Positions 6,282 through 12,730 of a stretch of DNA of 22,055 nt are shown piece after piece. The position numbers and the translations under genes are program-made. Every line of letters begins with the position of its first letter. Within the stretch, counting starts at the first letter, position 1. This DNA comes from a virus. The notes beneath the pieces are model-generated. The model did no database searches, was not told the origin of the DNA, and was given only the letters and a program-made list of their open reading frames with translations. Location: the IMG/VR virus record IMGVR_UViG_3300024231_000061, positions 1 to 22,055 of that record; one strand, written 5' to 3'.

Positions 6282-7375
6282 TTACACGCGAAACAATATT
6301 CAAGGTCGACTCGAAGGGCAAAGTCCGAGAGTGGCGTATGGAGATCGACGGTGCCAACTATCGCACTGTTGCTGGTGTCCAAGGTGGACAGCAGGTTATC
6401 TCTGGTTGGAAGGAAGCAAAACCCAAGAACGTAGGTCGTTCAAATGCTACCACTGCGGAAGAACAGGCGGTTGCCGAGGTTGATGCCAAGTACACCAAGA
6501 AACTCGACGGTGAATACCACGAGACTCTAGAGTCCACGTCGGTGGCAAAGTTCTACAAACCTATGCTTGCCACTAAGTGGGAAGACCTGAAGGACAAGAT
6601 CGATTATCCGGTCTACACCCAACCCAAGTTGGACGGTGTACGTTGCATCGTGAACGCAGAAGGTATGTGGAGTCGCACTGGTAAGGCAATCACCTCTTGC
6701 CCTCATATCATCGAGCAACTGGCACCTTGGTTTGAGTTGCACCCCGATCTGGTTCTGGATGGTGAGTTATACAACCATGACCTGAAGGATGACTTCAACA
6801 AGATCATCAGTCTGGTACGCAAGACCAAACCTACAGAGGAAGATACTGCTGAGGCAGCAGAGACTGTGCAATACCACATGTATGATGTGCCCAGCGTGGA
6901 CCTTGACTTCCACGAGAGATCTGCCCAGTTGAGAGGCATCGATGGCGATGCACTGGAAGTCGTTAAGACTCTGGTTGCATACAACGAGGAGGAAGTTGAC
7001 GCGCACTTCGGAGAATTTATCGGAGAAGGTTACGAGGGTGGTATGATACGTTTGAACGCACCCTATGAACAGAAGCGCAGCAAGACGCTGATGAAGCGCA
7101 AGGACTTCGAAGATATGGAGTTTGAGGTCATCAGCATTGAGGAAGGGCAAGGCAACTGGGCAGGTTATGCCAAGCGTGTCGTGTTCAAACTCGAAGACGG
7201 TCGAGAGTGTGGGTCTGGTCTAGCAGGTAACCAAGAGTTTGCCCGAGACCTACTGGCGCGGCGAGACGAGTATGTCGGAGGACAGGTGACCGTACAGTAC
7301 TTCACCCGAACACCGGATGGGGTGCCACGGTTCCCTATCGCCAAGGCACTGTACACAAACAGGAGAGATGTATAA
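6278..7375 (+). CDS. ATP-dependent DNA ligase with N-terminal WGR-like domain
   Basis: All covalent nucleotidyltransferase motifs are visible in the 365-residue product: motif I KLDGVR with adenylated K117; WSRTGK (131-136); motif III DGELYNH (161-167); motif IV EGYEGGMIR (250-258); motif V LMKRKDF (271-277). An OB-fold-like segment follows from about 280, with VQYFTRTPDGVPRFP near the end. The first 80 or so residues have a WGR-like pattern (SKGKVREWRMEI, PKNVGRSNATTAEEQAVAEV), a putative nucleic-acid-binding module that some phage ligases carry. The enzyme seals 3'-OH/5'-phosphate nicks in DNA using ATP, in replication and recombination. The start has a strong GGAGGGGAG site and overlaps the preceding gene as ATGA. 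It is the last large gene of the operon begun at cassette copy 2. Confidence 0.93.
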   Translation: MITRETIFKVDSKGKVREWRMEIDGANYRTVAGVQGGQQVISGWKEAKPKNVGRSNATTAEEQAVAEVDAKYTKKLDGEYHETLESTSVAKFYKPMLATKWEDLKDKIDYPVYTQPKLDGVRCIVNAEGMWSRTGKAITSCPHIIEQLAPWFELHPDLVLDGELYNHDLKDDFNKIISLVRKTKPTEEDTAEAAETVQYHMYDVPSVDLDFHERSAQLRGIDGDALEVVKTLVAYNEEEVDAHFGEFIGEGYEGGMIRLNAPYEQKRSKTLMKRKDFEDMEFEVISIEEGQGNWAGYAKRVVFKLEDGRECGSGLAGNQEFARDLLARRDEYVGGQVTVQYFTRTPDGVPRFPIAKALYTNRRDV

Positions 7376-7378
7376 TCT

Positions 7379-7636
7379 ATGACAAGTAAGCATGTGCAAA
7401 CAAAAGAACGTGGACTTGATTGGTACATGAAGTGGATATCCACCGTGCTGATCTTGAGTAGCGTGGCGTTTCGCTCTGCCGGACCAGAGTACCGAGACTG
7501 GGATATCACCATCGGGTTCATCGCAACGTGCGGTTGGACCACCGTCTCCATAATGTGGAACGACCGTGCGCTCATCCTGCTCAACGGTGTCATGGGTGCC
7601 ATGCTCGGGTCTACCTTGATCCAGATCTGGTTGTGA
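7379..7636 (+). CDS. Small two-TM membrane protein, DUF6552-like
   Basis: The 85-residue product has a charged N-terminus (MTSKHVQTKERGLDWYMKW) followed by hydrophobic segments at about 19-35 and 44-60 and a third at about 64-83 (RALILLNGVMGAMLGSTLI). The pattern W-x-S-x-V-L-I-L..AFRS, then GWTTVSIMWNDRALILLN, recurs in small phage membrane proteins that I associate, without certainty, with DUF6552. It begins 4 nt after the ligase stop; AGGAG lies 13 nt upstream, a long spacing. Role unknown. Confidence 0.7.
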   Translation: MTSKHVQTKERGLDWYMKWISTVLILSSVAFRSAGPEYRDWDITIGFIATCGWTTVSIMWNDRALILLNGVMGAMLGSTLIQIWL

Positions 7637-7637
7637 T

Positions 7638-8330
7638 ATGAAAGGCAAGCACCCGAGAAAAATCTTTGACGAGTACCTGTCCGAGTCGGAGAGGACAGAA
7701 GTATTGGAATCAATCTATAGACTGAGAGACCACTGGTGTCCTCTATTCGGTGGCATCGACAAAGCGTTTCTATTGCCTGCTGCTCTCTACGCTAAAAGAA
7801 GAAACGCCGAAGAATACTCAAAGTTACAACTCGCAGCGCGAGCAGATATGATGACCGAGTTCAGTTGGTTATACACTAAATTGGTGGAGACAGTATCTGA
7901 TCGGTATGGACTCCCTGCGGTGTTCAGTCCCAACTTGAATTTCCCAGGATTCCATATATTTTTTGGACCAGTAGACAACAGGGGTTTGGACTCTACGCAG
8001 GAGTATTACCTTGCGGCAAAGGAAAGAGTCCACCTCGACAACTTCCCAGATTTCATCCCAGAATTCGAGAGACAAGAACACATTGAGTCTTTTATCGTCC
8101 CGATCCAACTGCCAAAGAATCGCGACACAAACCTCTGGTGGTGGGACTCTGTAGATAAGATAACAAAAGAACCGCCGAACATACTCACTTATTCGGAAGG
8201 TATGCTCGGGCACTGGCATGGGCAATACCCACACGCCATCGGCGAAGTCGTCCTCGAGGAGGGCGAAGCGCGAATCTCCCTCCAGTTCCATGTCTGTATC
8301 AAACCCGATCGGGTTATCCTCTTTTGGTAA
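7638..8330 (+). CDS. Predicted 2OG-Fe(II) oxygenase-like double-stranded beta-helix protein
   Basis: A 230-residue protein with a mostly helical first 90 residues and a beta-rich second half. The second half holds a plausible metal triad: H132-x-D134 in RVHLDNF, H199 in QYPHAIGE, and R212 in ARISLQFHV, placed where R binds the 2OG carboxylate. GFHIFFG (104-110) just before the H-x-D supports this. Together this resembles the H-x-D...H...R geometry of 2OG/Fe(II) oxygenases, but the blocks are not the standard prolyl-hydroxylase ones, so the family is inferred. A Trp run (NLWWWDS) is unusual. Only 1 nt separates it from the previous gene and no clear ribosome site is seen. Its stop TAA is the first codon of promoter cassette copy 3. 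Confidence 0.6.
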   Translation: MKGKHPRKIFDEYLSESERTEVLESIYRLRDHWCPLFGGIDKAFLLPAALYAKRRNAEEYSKLQLAARADMMTEFSWLYTKLVETVSDRYGLPAVFSPNLNFPGFHIFFGPVDNRGLDSTQEYYLAAKERVHLDNFPDFIPEFERQEHIESFIVPIQLPKNRDTNLWWWDSVDKITKEPPNILTYSEGMLGHWHGQYPHAIGEVVLEEGEARISLQFHVCIKPDRVILFW

Positions 8331-8415
8331 GTTGTTGATTCTATTCAAGTTATTTCCACTTGTCTTTGGACATGGTTTGTGAGATAATATCTGTATTGTG
8401 AATGAGGAGAGAGTT
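8328..8415 (+). promoter_or_regulatory. Promoter cassette copy 3 (subtype A)
   Basis: The TAA stop of the upstream gene (8328-8330) begins the box TAAGTTGTTGAT. TTGATTCTATTCAA dyad 8335-8348; -35 TTGTCT 8360-8365; 17-nt spacer starting TTGGACA; -10 GATAAT 8383-8388 with extended TG; leader TGTATTGTGAATGAGGAGAG; ATG 8416. From about 8346 onward it is nearly identical to copy 4. Confidence 0.87.
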
Positions 8416-8685
8416 ATGGGTTTAGCAACGATGGATAATATGGATACGGTCGTCGGATCTTTTGTTGAGAAAGACTTTGGGAAGACCCACGAGTATAGTC
8501 TCATCGGCGACGATATGTTTGGGTTGTTGTGGATGGGTGAAGAGTACCCACACAAACTCTGGACTCTCGACGGATTCCGTCACGCCCGAATCTTAAAGAC
8601 TGTCGCATACATCATCGTCGACGAGGACGAGTATGGACTTCCCGTTATCGAGAAGTGGGCAATCAAACAGCACCAGCAGTTCTAA
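8416..8685 (+). CDS. Hypothetical protein, 89 aa, flanked by twin promoter cassettes
   Basis: ATG 8416 follows GAGGAGAG; the in-frame GTG 8398 is in the leader. The product (MGLATMDNMDTVVGSFVEKD...) is acidic and soluble, with a beta-rich core (HEYSLIGDDMFGLLWMGEEYP) and a C-terminal VIEKWAIKQH stretch similar to ends of other small phage proteins. No enzyme motif. It stands alone between cassette copies 3 and 4, which share a block of roughly 65 nt, so it is a single-gene module that homologous recombination could delete or amplify. Its stop TAA is the first codon of copy 4. Confidence 0.72.
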   Translation: MGLATMDNMDTVVGSFVEKDFGKTHEYSLIGDDMFGLLWMGEEYPHKLWTLDGFRHARILKTVAYIIVDEDEYGLPVIEKWAIKQHQQF

Positions 8686-8770
8686 CCTATTGATTTTGTT
8701 CAAGTTATTTCCACTTGTCTTTGGACATGGTTTGTGAGATAATATCTGTATTGTGAATGAGGAGAGAGAT
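8683..8770 (+). promoter_or_regulatory. Promoter cassette copy 4 (subtype A)
   Basis: Stop TAA 8683-8685 begins the diverged box TAACCTATTGAT. TTGATTTTGTTCAA dyad 8690-8703; -35 TTGTCT 8715-8720; 17-nt spacer; -10 GATAAT 8738-8743 with extended TG; leader with GAGGAGAG; ATG 8771. From the TTCAA half-site to the ribosome site it is essentially the same sequence as copy 3, so the two are a recent duplication or are kept alike by gene conversion. Confidence 0.87.
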
Positions 8771-9109
8771 ATGAATGAAGAAATGGACGTAGCACTGGAT
8801 AACCTGATTGACCGTATCGTCGAGGACTATGCTCGATACACCAAGGACTTTGATCATCCTCGAATCGAGAGATTTCATGCTGGTCTGACCATTAGTGAAG
8901 GTAAAAAGTACATCAAGGTTATCAAGGGTGACACCGCCGACGATCAGACATCGGTCTGGGGATTCATTGTGAAAGAAGATACCCCCAAGTTCAAGAGAGG
9001 AGATATCCTGAAACCTGCGGGATGGGCAGCACCTGCCACCAACAAGGCGCGTGGTAATATCCTGAGCGAAGATTACTCGATCCAGTGGACTGGTCCAAAC
9101 TATCTCTAA
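8771..9109 (+). CDS. Conserved T4-superfamily hypothetical protein, 112 aa
   Basis: The product has blocks I recognise from widespread uncharacterised phage proteins: GKKYIKVIKG (about 44-53), then VWGFIVKEDTPKFKRGDILKPAGWAAPA (about 63-90), KARGNIL, and a terminal WTGPNYL. The GDILKPAGW...ARGNI..WTGPxYL pattern is common in T4-like and larger phages and probably forms a compact beta domain; its function has not been established to my knowledge. ATG 8771 has GAGGAGAG at good spacing. Promoter cassette copy 4 drives it. The stop TAA overlaps the ribosome site (AAGGAG) of the small ORF that follows. Confidence 0.8.
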   Translation: MNEEMDVALDNLIDRIVEDYARYTKDFDHPRIERFHAGLTISEGKKYIKVIKGDTADDQTSVWGFIVKEDTPKFKRGDILKPAGWAAPATNKARGNILSEDYSIQWTGPNYL

Positions 9110-9117
9110 GGAGTTTT

Positions 9118-9196
9118 GATGATCCCATGCCCGATAAAACTGTTGACCTGCCCACCGTCGGGTGAGGGGGCATCATGCATCGGGGTCATCATTTTT
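9118..9196 (+). promoter_or_regulatory. Structured RNA element with U-run (terminator or attenuator-like)
   Basis: GATGATCCC (9118-9126) can pair with GGGGTCATC (9182-9190, one G-U), and ATTTTT follows (9191-9196). Inside, GGGCAT (9168-9173) can pair either with ATGCCC (9127-9132) or, through GGGCA, with TGCCC (9149-9153). The second option extends to a CACC-GTCG-GGTG hairpin. Two mutually exclusive inner pairings above a U-run are the layout of an attenuator or conditional terminator upstream of the 9220 gene. The same DNA also encodes the candidate small ORF 9119-9223, so the pairing could be incidental. Confidence 0.45.
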
Positions 9197-9223
9197 CAAG
9201 AATACATTAAGGAACAAGCATGA
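9119..9223 (+). CDS. Candidate small ORF / leader peptide, 34 aa
   Basis: AAGGAG (9108-9113), which includes the upstream stop, lies 5 nt before ATG 9119. The reading frame runs 34 codons and ends at TGA 9221-9223 in an ATGA overlap with the next gene. The product starts MIPCPIKLLTCPPSGEGASC and has three cysteines; no TM segment or domain is seen. Excellent ribosome site and perfect coupling are typical of genes in this genome, but the same DNA can fold strongly (9118-9196), so it may be a leader peptide whose translation governs the downstream gene, or simply a small gene. Confidence 0.5.
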   Translation: MIPCPIKLLTCPPSGEGASCIGVIIFQEYIKEQA

Positions 9224-9465
9224 GAGTTTTGTTATACACAGAAGAATATGCCAAGGAAGATATCCTTGCTGCTGAACCCGCCAAGTCTCTAGACTATGAC
9301 GACCCAGTGAAGGCAGTGCTGGAAGGCACTCACCTGATGGACGGTGTTGAGTACAAGTCTGCCTTGCTCACCATGGACGACGGGACACCCAAGGCATACT
9401 ACTGGTGGAACTACAAGATCAACCGTCACGGCGCACAGAGGTTCTATGATGCAGATGTTGCGTGA
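9220..9465 (+). CDS. Hypothetical protein, 81 aa
   Basis: The product (MRVLLYTEEYAKEDILAAEP...) is acidic and probably a small alpha/beta protein; GVEYKSALLTMDDGTPKAYYWWNYKI looks like a beta hairpin rich in aromatics. AAGGAA lies about 8 nt upstream of the ATG. It may be controlled by the structured element at 9118-9196. It overlaps the next gene by about 20 nt. No family recognised. Confidence 0.68.
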   Translation: MRVLLYTEEYAKEDILAAEPAKSLDYDDPVKAVLEGTHLMDGVEYKSALLTMDDGTPKAYYWWNYKINRHGAQRFYDADVA

Positions 9466-9721
9466 GAAAACTAGTTGGACAAGTTGTAAACACGAAGTGA
9501 CCAACATGGACTACCTTCTACAAGAAGACGGTCGATGTGTCGCCATCCGCAAGTTCGGGGACGATCAACCTTGGCAGAAGTTCACACGACCCATGCCATT
9601 CAGTAAGCGTTGGCGGTCGTTCACTAAACTCAAGGAAGCAGTTCCAACTGAGTTTGTCGCACCCTTCACCCCAGATCCATGGGACAATACATCATACAAT
9701 TCATTAGAGGCATACATGTAA
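9446..9721 (+). CDS. Hypothetical protein, about 91 aa, start uncertain
   Basis: Frame 2 is open well upstream, but the earlier part is a shadow of the preceding gene. Candidate starts are ATG 9446/9449 (AGAGG just upstream), 9455, and 9506 (MDYLLQEDGRCVAIRKFG, 71 aa). The core from DYLLQEDGRC to the end is the likely folded part, with WQKFTRPMPFSKRW and a Pro/Asp/Trp tail (FTPDPWDNTSYNSLEAYM). No family recognised and no TM. The stop TAA shares its last A with the ATG of the next gene. Confidence 0.6.
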   Translation: MMQMLREKTSWTSCKHEVTNMDYLLQEDGRCVAIRKFGDDQPWQKFTRPMPFSKRWRSFTKLKEAVPTEFVAPFTPDPWDNTSYNSLEAYM

Positions 9722-9909
9722 TGGATAAAATGGTCCGCATTGAATCTTGTAAAGACAGCATGCGTTGGTATTCAGACAAGATCGGCGAGTACTTTCCTGT
9801 CCGGCACGAGGGCGAGACGGAGACATATGTCTCTACACTGGATTCGTATAACACTGGTAATTACGTTCAGAACACGGATGTTTCTATTTTTAATGGAGTA
9901 ATTGAGTAA
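9721..9909 (+). CDS. Small hypothetical protein, 62 aa
   Basis: ATG 9721 forms a TAATG junction with the previous gene, with AGAGG 12 nt upstream; the in-frame ATG at 9679 lies inside the neighbour and is rejected. The product (MDKMVRIESCKDSMRWYSDKIGEYFPVRHEG, in two parts MDKMVRIESCKDSMRWYSDK and IGEYFPVRHEG) has the pattern of a short helix followed by a GxYFPV strand and an ETETYVSTLDS strand, suggesting a small SH3-like beta domain. The KIGxxFPV motif is common in small phage proteins. It ends in TAATG with the next gene. Function unknown. Confidence 0.65.
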   Translation: MDKMVRIESCKDSMRWYSDKIGEYFPVRHEGETETYVSTLDSYNTGNYVQNTDVSIFNGVIE

Positions 9910-10184
9910 TGGCAAAAGCAAAGAAAATAATCCTACCTCCCGTTGACGTTGTTGGTCGTAAAGTGTCATGGACACCTTCCAAACTGTCAGATAAATTGTA
10001 CGGAGAAGTTGTAGCAGTTAAGTTAAAACCACATCCGCATCCTAAATATCCTAACAGCAGCAACCGCATACTGAAGACTGTTCTTCATGTTATGATTCCA
10101 GATGGGCGTATCTTCAAGATGTCCGGAGAGATGGAAGACCTCAAGAAGATCGGAATGGTTGCGGAGTCTAATAACGAGGAATGA
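9909..10184 (+). CDS. Basic hypothetical protein, 91 aa
   Basis: The product starts MAKAKKIILPPVDVVGRKVS and is Lys/Pro-rich, with a His/Pro stretch (KPHPHPKYPNSSNR) in the middle and an acidic end (ESNNEE). GRKVSWTPSKLSDKLYGEVVAVKL and VLHVMIPDGRIFKM resemble strands of a small beta-barrel. A nucleic-acid-binding role would fit the basic charge but is not shown. It starts in a TAATG junction and ends 1 nt before the large membrane protein gene, whose ribosome site (GAGGA) lies in its last codons. Confidence 0.68.
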   Translation: MAKAKKIILPPVDVVGRKVSWTPSKLSDKLYGEVVAVKLKPHPHPKYPNSSNRILKTVLHVMIPDGRIFKMSGEMEDLKKIGMVAESNNEE

Positions 10185-10185
10185 T

Positions 10186-11157
10186 ATGTTTTGGGTCACA
10201 CTTTTAACTTCACTGTCCATTGCGGGAGTCGCGGGTTGGTATTCAATCGTCGGACTCATGGCAATATTCTCTGGGTCTGCGATCTCTATCGCTATCATGG
10301 GAGGGGTGCTCGAAGTCGGCAAGTTGGTAACTGCCTCTTGGTTGCACTCTAACTGGAAGGGACTACAGTGGTGGTTGAAGTTGTACCTAACCAGTGCGGT
10401 GGTGGTGCTTATGCTCATCACTTCACTAGGCATCTTCGGTTATCTCAGTAAGGCACATCTTGAGCATTCAATATCAACAGGTGGAACAAATGAACTTCAG
10501 ATCGAAAACCTTCAGCGACAAATTGGAAACCAGCAGCGTTCTATTAAGGATGCAGAAACAGTTCTCTCGCAACTCGACGCCACGGTTCAAACCCTCATCG
10601 ATTACGATAGGATCAGAGGCAAGGACGGTGCGATCGCTACAAGGCAAGCGCAAGGTGAGGAACGTGCGACTCAAAACGAGAGCATCAATAATGCATATGC
10701 TAATATCGAGCGACTCCAATCGAGTCTCAGTCCCTTGCAGAGAGAACGACTCGAAATTGAAGTTGAAGTGGGTCCTCTCAAGTATATCGCTGAACTGATC
10801 TACGGTGACGATGCAGAGAATATGTTCGACGAAGCAGTCCGCGTCGTTATCCTTCTCCTCATCTTCGTGTTTGACCCACTCGCTATTGCCTTGTTGCTCG
10901 TGGCGACCAGAGACTTGACCACGAACAATCGCAGAAAGGATTATTATGACGACGGCAACCTGAAGGTGCACCCGAGCAATGTTGTAGACGTTGACGATAG
11001 TTTGACCGAGATGACATTTGAAGACGACATCCCAGAAGATGAAGACCTGTCTGAGTATGAAGTGGTTGTGGCAGAAGAAGAAGACCCAACTGAGATCATA
11101 CGAAGACGCAAGCACGAAGACGGTTGGTACACGCAAGGTGGTACGCCGAAGATTTGA
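10186..11157 (+). CDS. Four-TM membrane protein with central coiled coil and acidic tail
   Basis: ATG 10186 with GAGGA 5 nt upstream is chosen; the in-frame ATG at 10102 overlaps the previous gene by 80 nt. The 323-residue product has hydrophobic segments at about 3-23, 25-50, 67-87 and 218-240, a Gln/Glu-rich coiled coil at about 100-195 (IENLQRQIGNQQRSIKDAET and onward) between TM3 and TM4, and a very acidic cytosolic-type tail (about 268-302). The GVLEVGKLVTASWLHSNW block and LMLITSLGIFGYLSKAHLE recur in uncharacterised membrane proteins of marine myoviruses. Charge and layout suggest an inner-membrane protein whose coiled coil lies between membrane passes. A role in membrane remodelling, lysis timing or superinfection exclusion is possible; none is demonstrated. 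Confidence 0.75.
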   Translation: MFWVTLLTSLSIAGVAGWYSIVGLMAIFSGSAISIAIMGGVLEVGKLVTASWLHSNWKGLQWWLKLYLTSAVVVLMLITSLGIFGYLSKAHLEHSISTGGTNELQIENLQRQIGNQQRSIKDAETVLSQLDATVQTLIDYDRIRGKDGAIATRQAQGEERATQNESINNAYANIERLQSSLSPLQRERLEIEVEVGPLKYIAELIYGDDAENMFDEAVRVVILLLIFVFDPLAIALLLVATRDLTTNNRRKDYYDDGNLKVHPSNVVDVDDSLTEMTFEDDIPEDEDLSEYEVVVAEEEDPTEIIRRRKHEDGWYTQGGTPKI

Positions 11158-11182
11158 CTTTGAGTAACAGTTGAGATAGAAT
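11154..11182 (+). promoter_or_regulatory. Sigma70-like promoter, possibly giving a leaderless mRNA
   Basis: TTGACT (11154-11159) and TAGAAT (11177-11182) are separated by 17 nt, overlapping the end of the upstream gene. The ATG at 11189 lies 7 nt after the -10, exactly where transcription would be expected to start, and no Shine-Dalgarno precedes that ATG. It lacks the cassette boxes found at the other promoters. Confidence 0.5.
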
Positions 11183-11188
11183 AACATT

Positions 11189-11812
11189 ATGAATATATTT
11201 CCGATAGAAAGAACACCATCGGGTGAACCCTGCCCCATCGAATCAGCACGAGTCCAGTGCGACCAGCATGCACAGAAGATGTACCTAGAGTCTGCGCAGA
11301 TGTTATCCACTGCCCACCGCCTACTTGACGGTGCGGTTGAGTTTGTCCCGAGTACGGATAAACAGGGCAACATGGTCTATCTCAAGTCAGGCAAACTCCG
11401 TGTCAAGAAGCACTGGAGACTCGAAGACGATCGAGAAGATGCCATGTACTTGGCGGTTCACCCCAAGCACCCAACCACTCTCTGGACTATGGAGTCTGCT
11501 GAGAACTATGACTGGCACTATGCACACTTTGTAGAGTTGCTGCTGGAGTTCGAACGCAGACACGGGAAGATGCCCAAGACAGCAGTGATGAAAGATGTTC
11601 TGGCACGAAGACCAGATAACATCCCACGAGTACCATCAACTCCAATCAAACTTGCCATGAAGCAATTCCCACAGTGCGTGGTCCGAGACCGCGATGGCAC
11701 AATCGACGTGGTGGAGTCATACAGAAACTTCTATATAGAAGACAAGGAGCGGTTCGCTACTTGGAACAAAGGGAGACAAGCACCCGAGTGGTGGACTGCC
11801 CGAGTTAATTGA
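11189..11812 (+). CDS. Conserved phage protein with CDxH...STAHR motif
   Basis: The 207-residue product starts MNIFPIERTPSGEPCPIESA and carries C24-D-Q-H27-A-Q-K30-M and E34SAQML-STAHR (40-44), then later WTMESAENYDWHY and FERRHGKMP. This combination of an N-terminal MNIF, a C-D-x-H..K-M-x-L-E-x-A-Q-x-L-S-T-A-H core, H-P-x-x-x-W-x-x-E-S and N-Y-x-W is widespread in T4-like and cyanophage genomes as an uncharacterised protein. The conserved C, D, H, K and E cluster suggests an enzyme active site or metal site. The final RQAPEWWTARVN is also typical. Probably expressed from the promoter at 11154; the start may be leaderless. No function can be assigned. Confidence 0.8.
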   Translation: MNIFPIERTPSGEPCPIESARVQCDQHAQKMYLESAQMLSTAHRLLDGAVEFVPSTDKQGNMVYLKSGKLRVKKHWRLEDDREDAMYLAVHPKHPTTLWTMESAENYDWHYAHFVELLLEFERRHGKMPKTAVMKDVLARRPDNIPRVPSTPIKLAMKQFPQCVVRDRDGTIDVVESYRNFYIEDKERFATWNKGRQAPEWWTARVN

Positions 11813-11824
11813 TGAGAGGCAAAT

Positions 11825-12064
11825 ATGAGCGAGTATAAGAAAGGCAACACCCGACTGTTCAACATTCGGGTTCCTGAATACCTCCACGCAGAGTTTAAAG
11901 TAATCGCTAAAGAGCGTGGCGTGTCTATGGCAAACCTGTTGTTAGGTTACATGGAGAGAGTGGTCAACGGAGAAGAGGAAGCGGCGATCAAGACCAAAGA
12001 GAATGCTGACTTTGATCCTCTTGCTGACATCCGCAACCAGTATAGGGCGGGTGAAGACTTTTAA
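11825..12064 (+). CDS. Ribbon-helix-helix (Arc/CopG-type) DNA-binding protein
   Basis: The 79-residue product has the RHH pattern: a strand RLFNIRVP (10-17), helix 1 at about 18-31 (EYLHAEFKVIAKER), a turn GVS (32-34), and helix 2 at about 34-48 (MANLLLGYMERVVN). The strand would insert into the DNA major groove as a dimer. The tail after residue 50 is acidic. RHH proteins are repressors or activators of phage genes or antitoxin-like; no toxin partner is adjacent. AGAGG lies 5 nt upstream of ATG 11825. The stop overlaps the next start as TAATG. It is the only obvious sequence-specific DNA-binding protein in the window, so it is a candidate (untested) regulator of the promoter cassettes. Confidence 0.8.
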   Translation: MSEYKKGNTRLFNIRVPEYLHAEFKVIAKERGVSMANLLLGYMERVVNGEEEAAIKTKENADFDPLADIRNQYRAGEDF

Positions 12065-12648
12065 TGCCACTCTCGTCAAGTAAAAGAGTTGGACTGTTCC
12101 ACGTCCCTATGATACAAGCAGTTGCTGACTTGCCTCATAAGGAAATCGAGATGTATGTCCGAGAAAGGATGGACGCGCATAAATCATATACATCGTATTA
12201 CGATTTGGACTTCAACAAAGATCTGTTGAAAGACCTCCCTCACAGAAAAGAGATGGAATCTCAAATGAGGGAGTTGTCGATTCAATACCTGAAGATGCGT
12301 GGTGCGCCCCAAAAGATCTGGGTTGACACCATACCATTCTGTTGGTTCTCGGTCTATAACGAGGGCGACAATCATTGCCTTCACAACCACCCTGCTGCTG
12401 CTGTCGCTGGCACATACTACCCATACGCGGATGAAGAATCTGTCCCGATTCGGTTCAAACATCCGTCCTCCGTTCTCATTCAAATGTCAGACTTAAACTT
12501 CAAAGAAGAGTTGTGGCATTTCCAGAAAGTCCACACCGGAGACATGAATGTTTGGCCACCGTGGTTAGAACATCAAGTGGGAACTCAATCCAAGGTCGAC
12601 CATGCCAAGGCAAGGATCGCGATCTCGTTCAACTTCGGCAAGGCGTAA
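12064..12648 (+). CDS. Putative 2OG-Fe(II) oxygenase (PF13759/TIGR02466-type)
   Basis: The 194-residue product fits a family common in T4-like marine phages: FSVYNEGDNHCLHNHP (about 95-110) with H107-x-H109 as the metal pair, AAAVAGTYYPYAD, a strand IRFKHPS, then VHTGDMNVWPPWLEHQV (about 156-172) with H170, and RIAISFNF (184-191) with R184 as likely 2OG ligand. The HxH form instead of HxD is normal in this family. Substrate unknown. It is coupled by TAATG to the RHH gene upstream. Its stop TAA is the first codon of promoter cassette copy 5, which ends the operon. Confidence 0.85.
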   Translation: MPLSSSKRVGLFHVPMIQAVADLPHKEIEMYVRERMDAHKSYTSYYDLDFNKDLLKDLPHRKEMESQMRELSIQYLKMRGAPQKIWVDTIPFCWFSVYNEGDNHCLHNHPAAAVAGTYYPYADEESVPIRFKHPSSVLIQMSDLNFKEELWHFQKVHTGDMNVWPPWLEHQVGTQSKVDHAKARIAISFNFGKA

Positions 12649-12730
12649 GTTGTTGATTTGCTTCAAGTTAATCAGGTTTGCCTTTGTACCCCAATTATGC
12701 GATAATAGTATCTGAATTGAGGAGAAAGTA
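12646..12730 (+). promoter_or_regulatory. Promoter cassette copy 5 (subtype B)
   Basis: The upstream stop TAA (12646-12648) begins TAAGTTGTTGAT. TTGATTTGCTTCAA dyad 12653-12666; -35 TTGCCT 12678-12683; 17-nt spacer; -10 GATAAT 12701-12706 with extended TG; leader GTATCTGAATTGAGGAGAAAG; ATG 12731, 30 nt from the -10. Confidence 0.87.

Noticed and set aside
9118-9196. tRNA or tRNA-like gene
   Set aside because: The length is about right, but there is no T-arm GGTTCRA motif and no standard cloverleaf; no tRNA was seen elsewhere in the window.
10474-11373. Long minus-strand ORF (299 codons)
   Set aside because: It lies opposite the four-TM/coiled-coil gene and the start of the CDxH gene, both of which show coherent domains, ribosome sites and tiling. 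The minus frame is low-complexity and has no motif or promoter.
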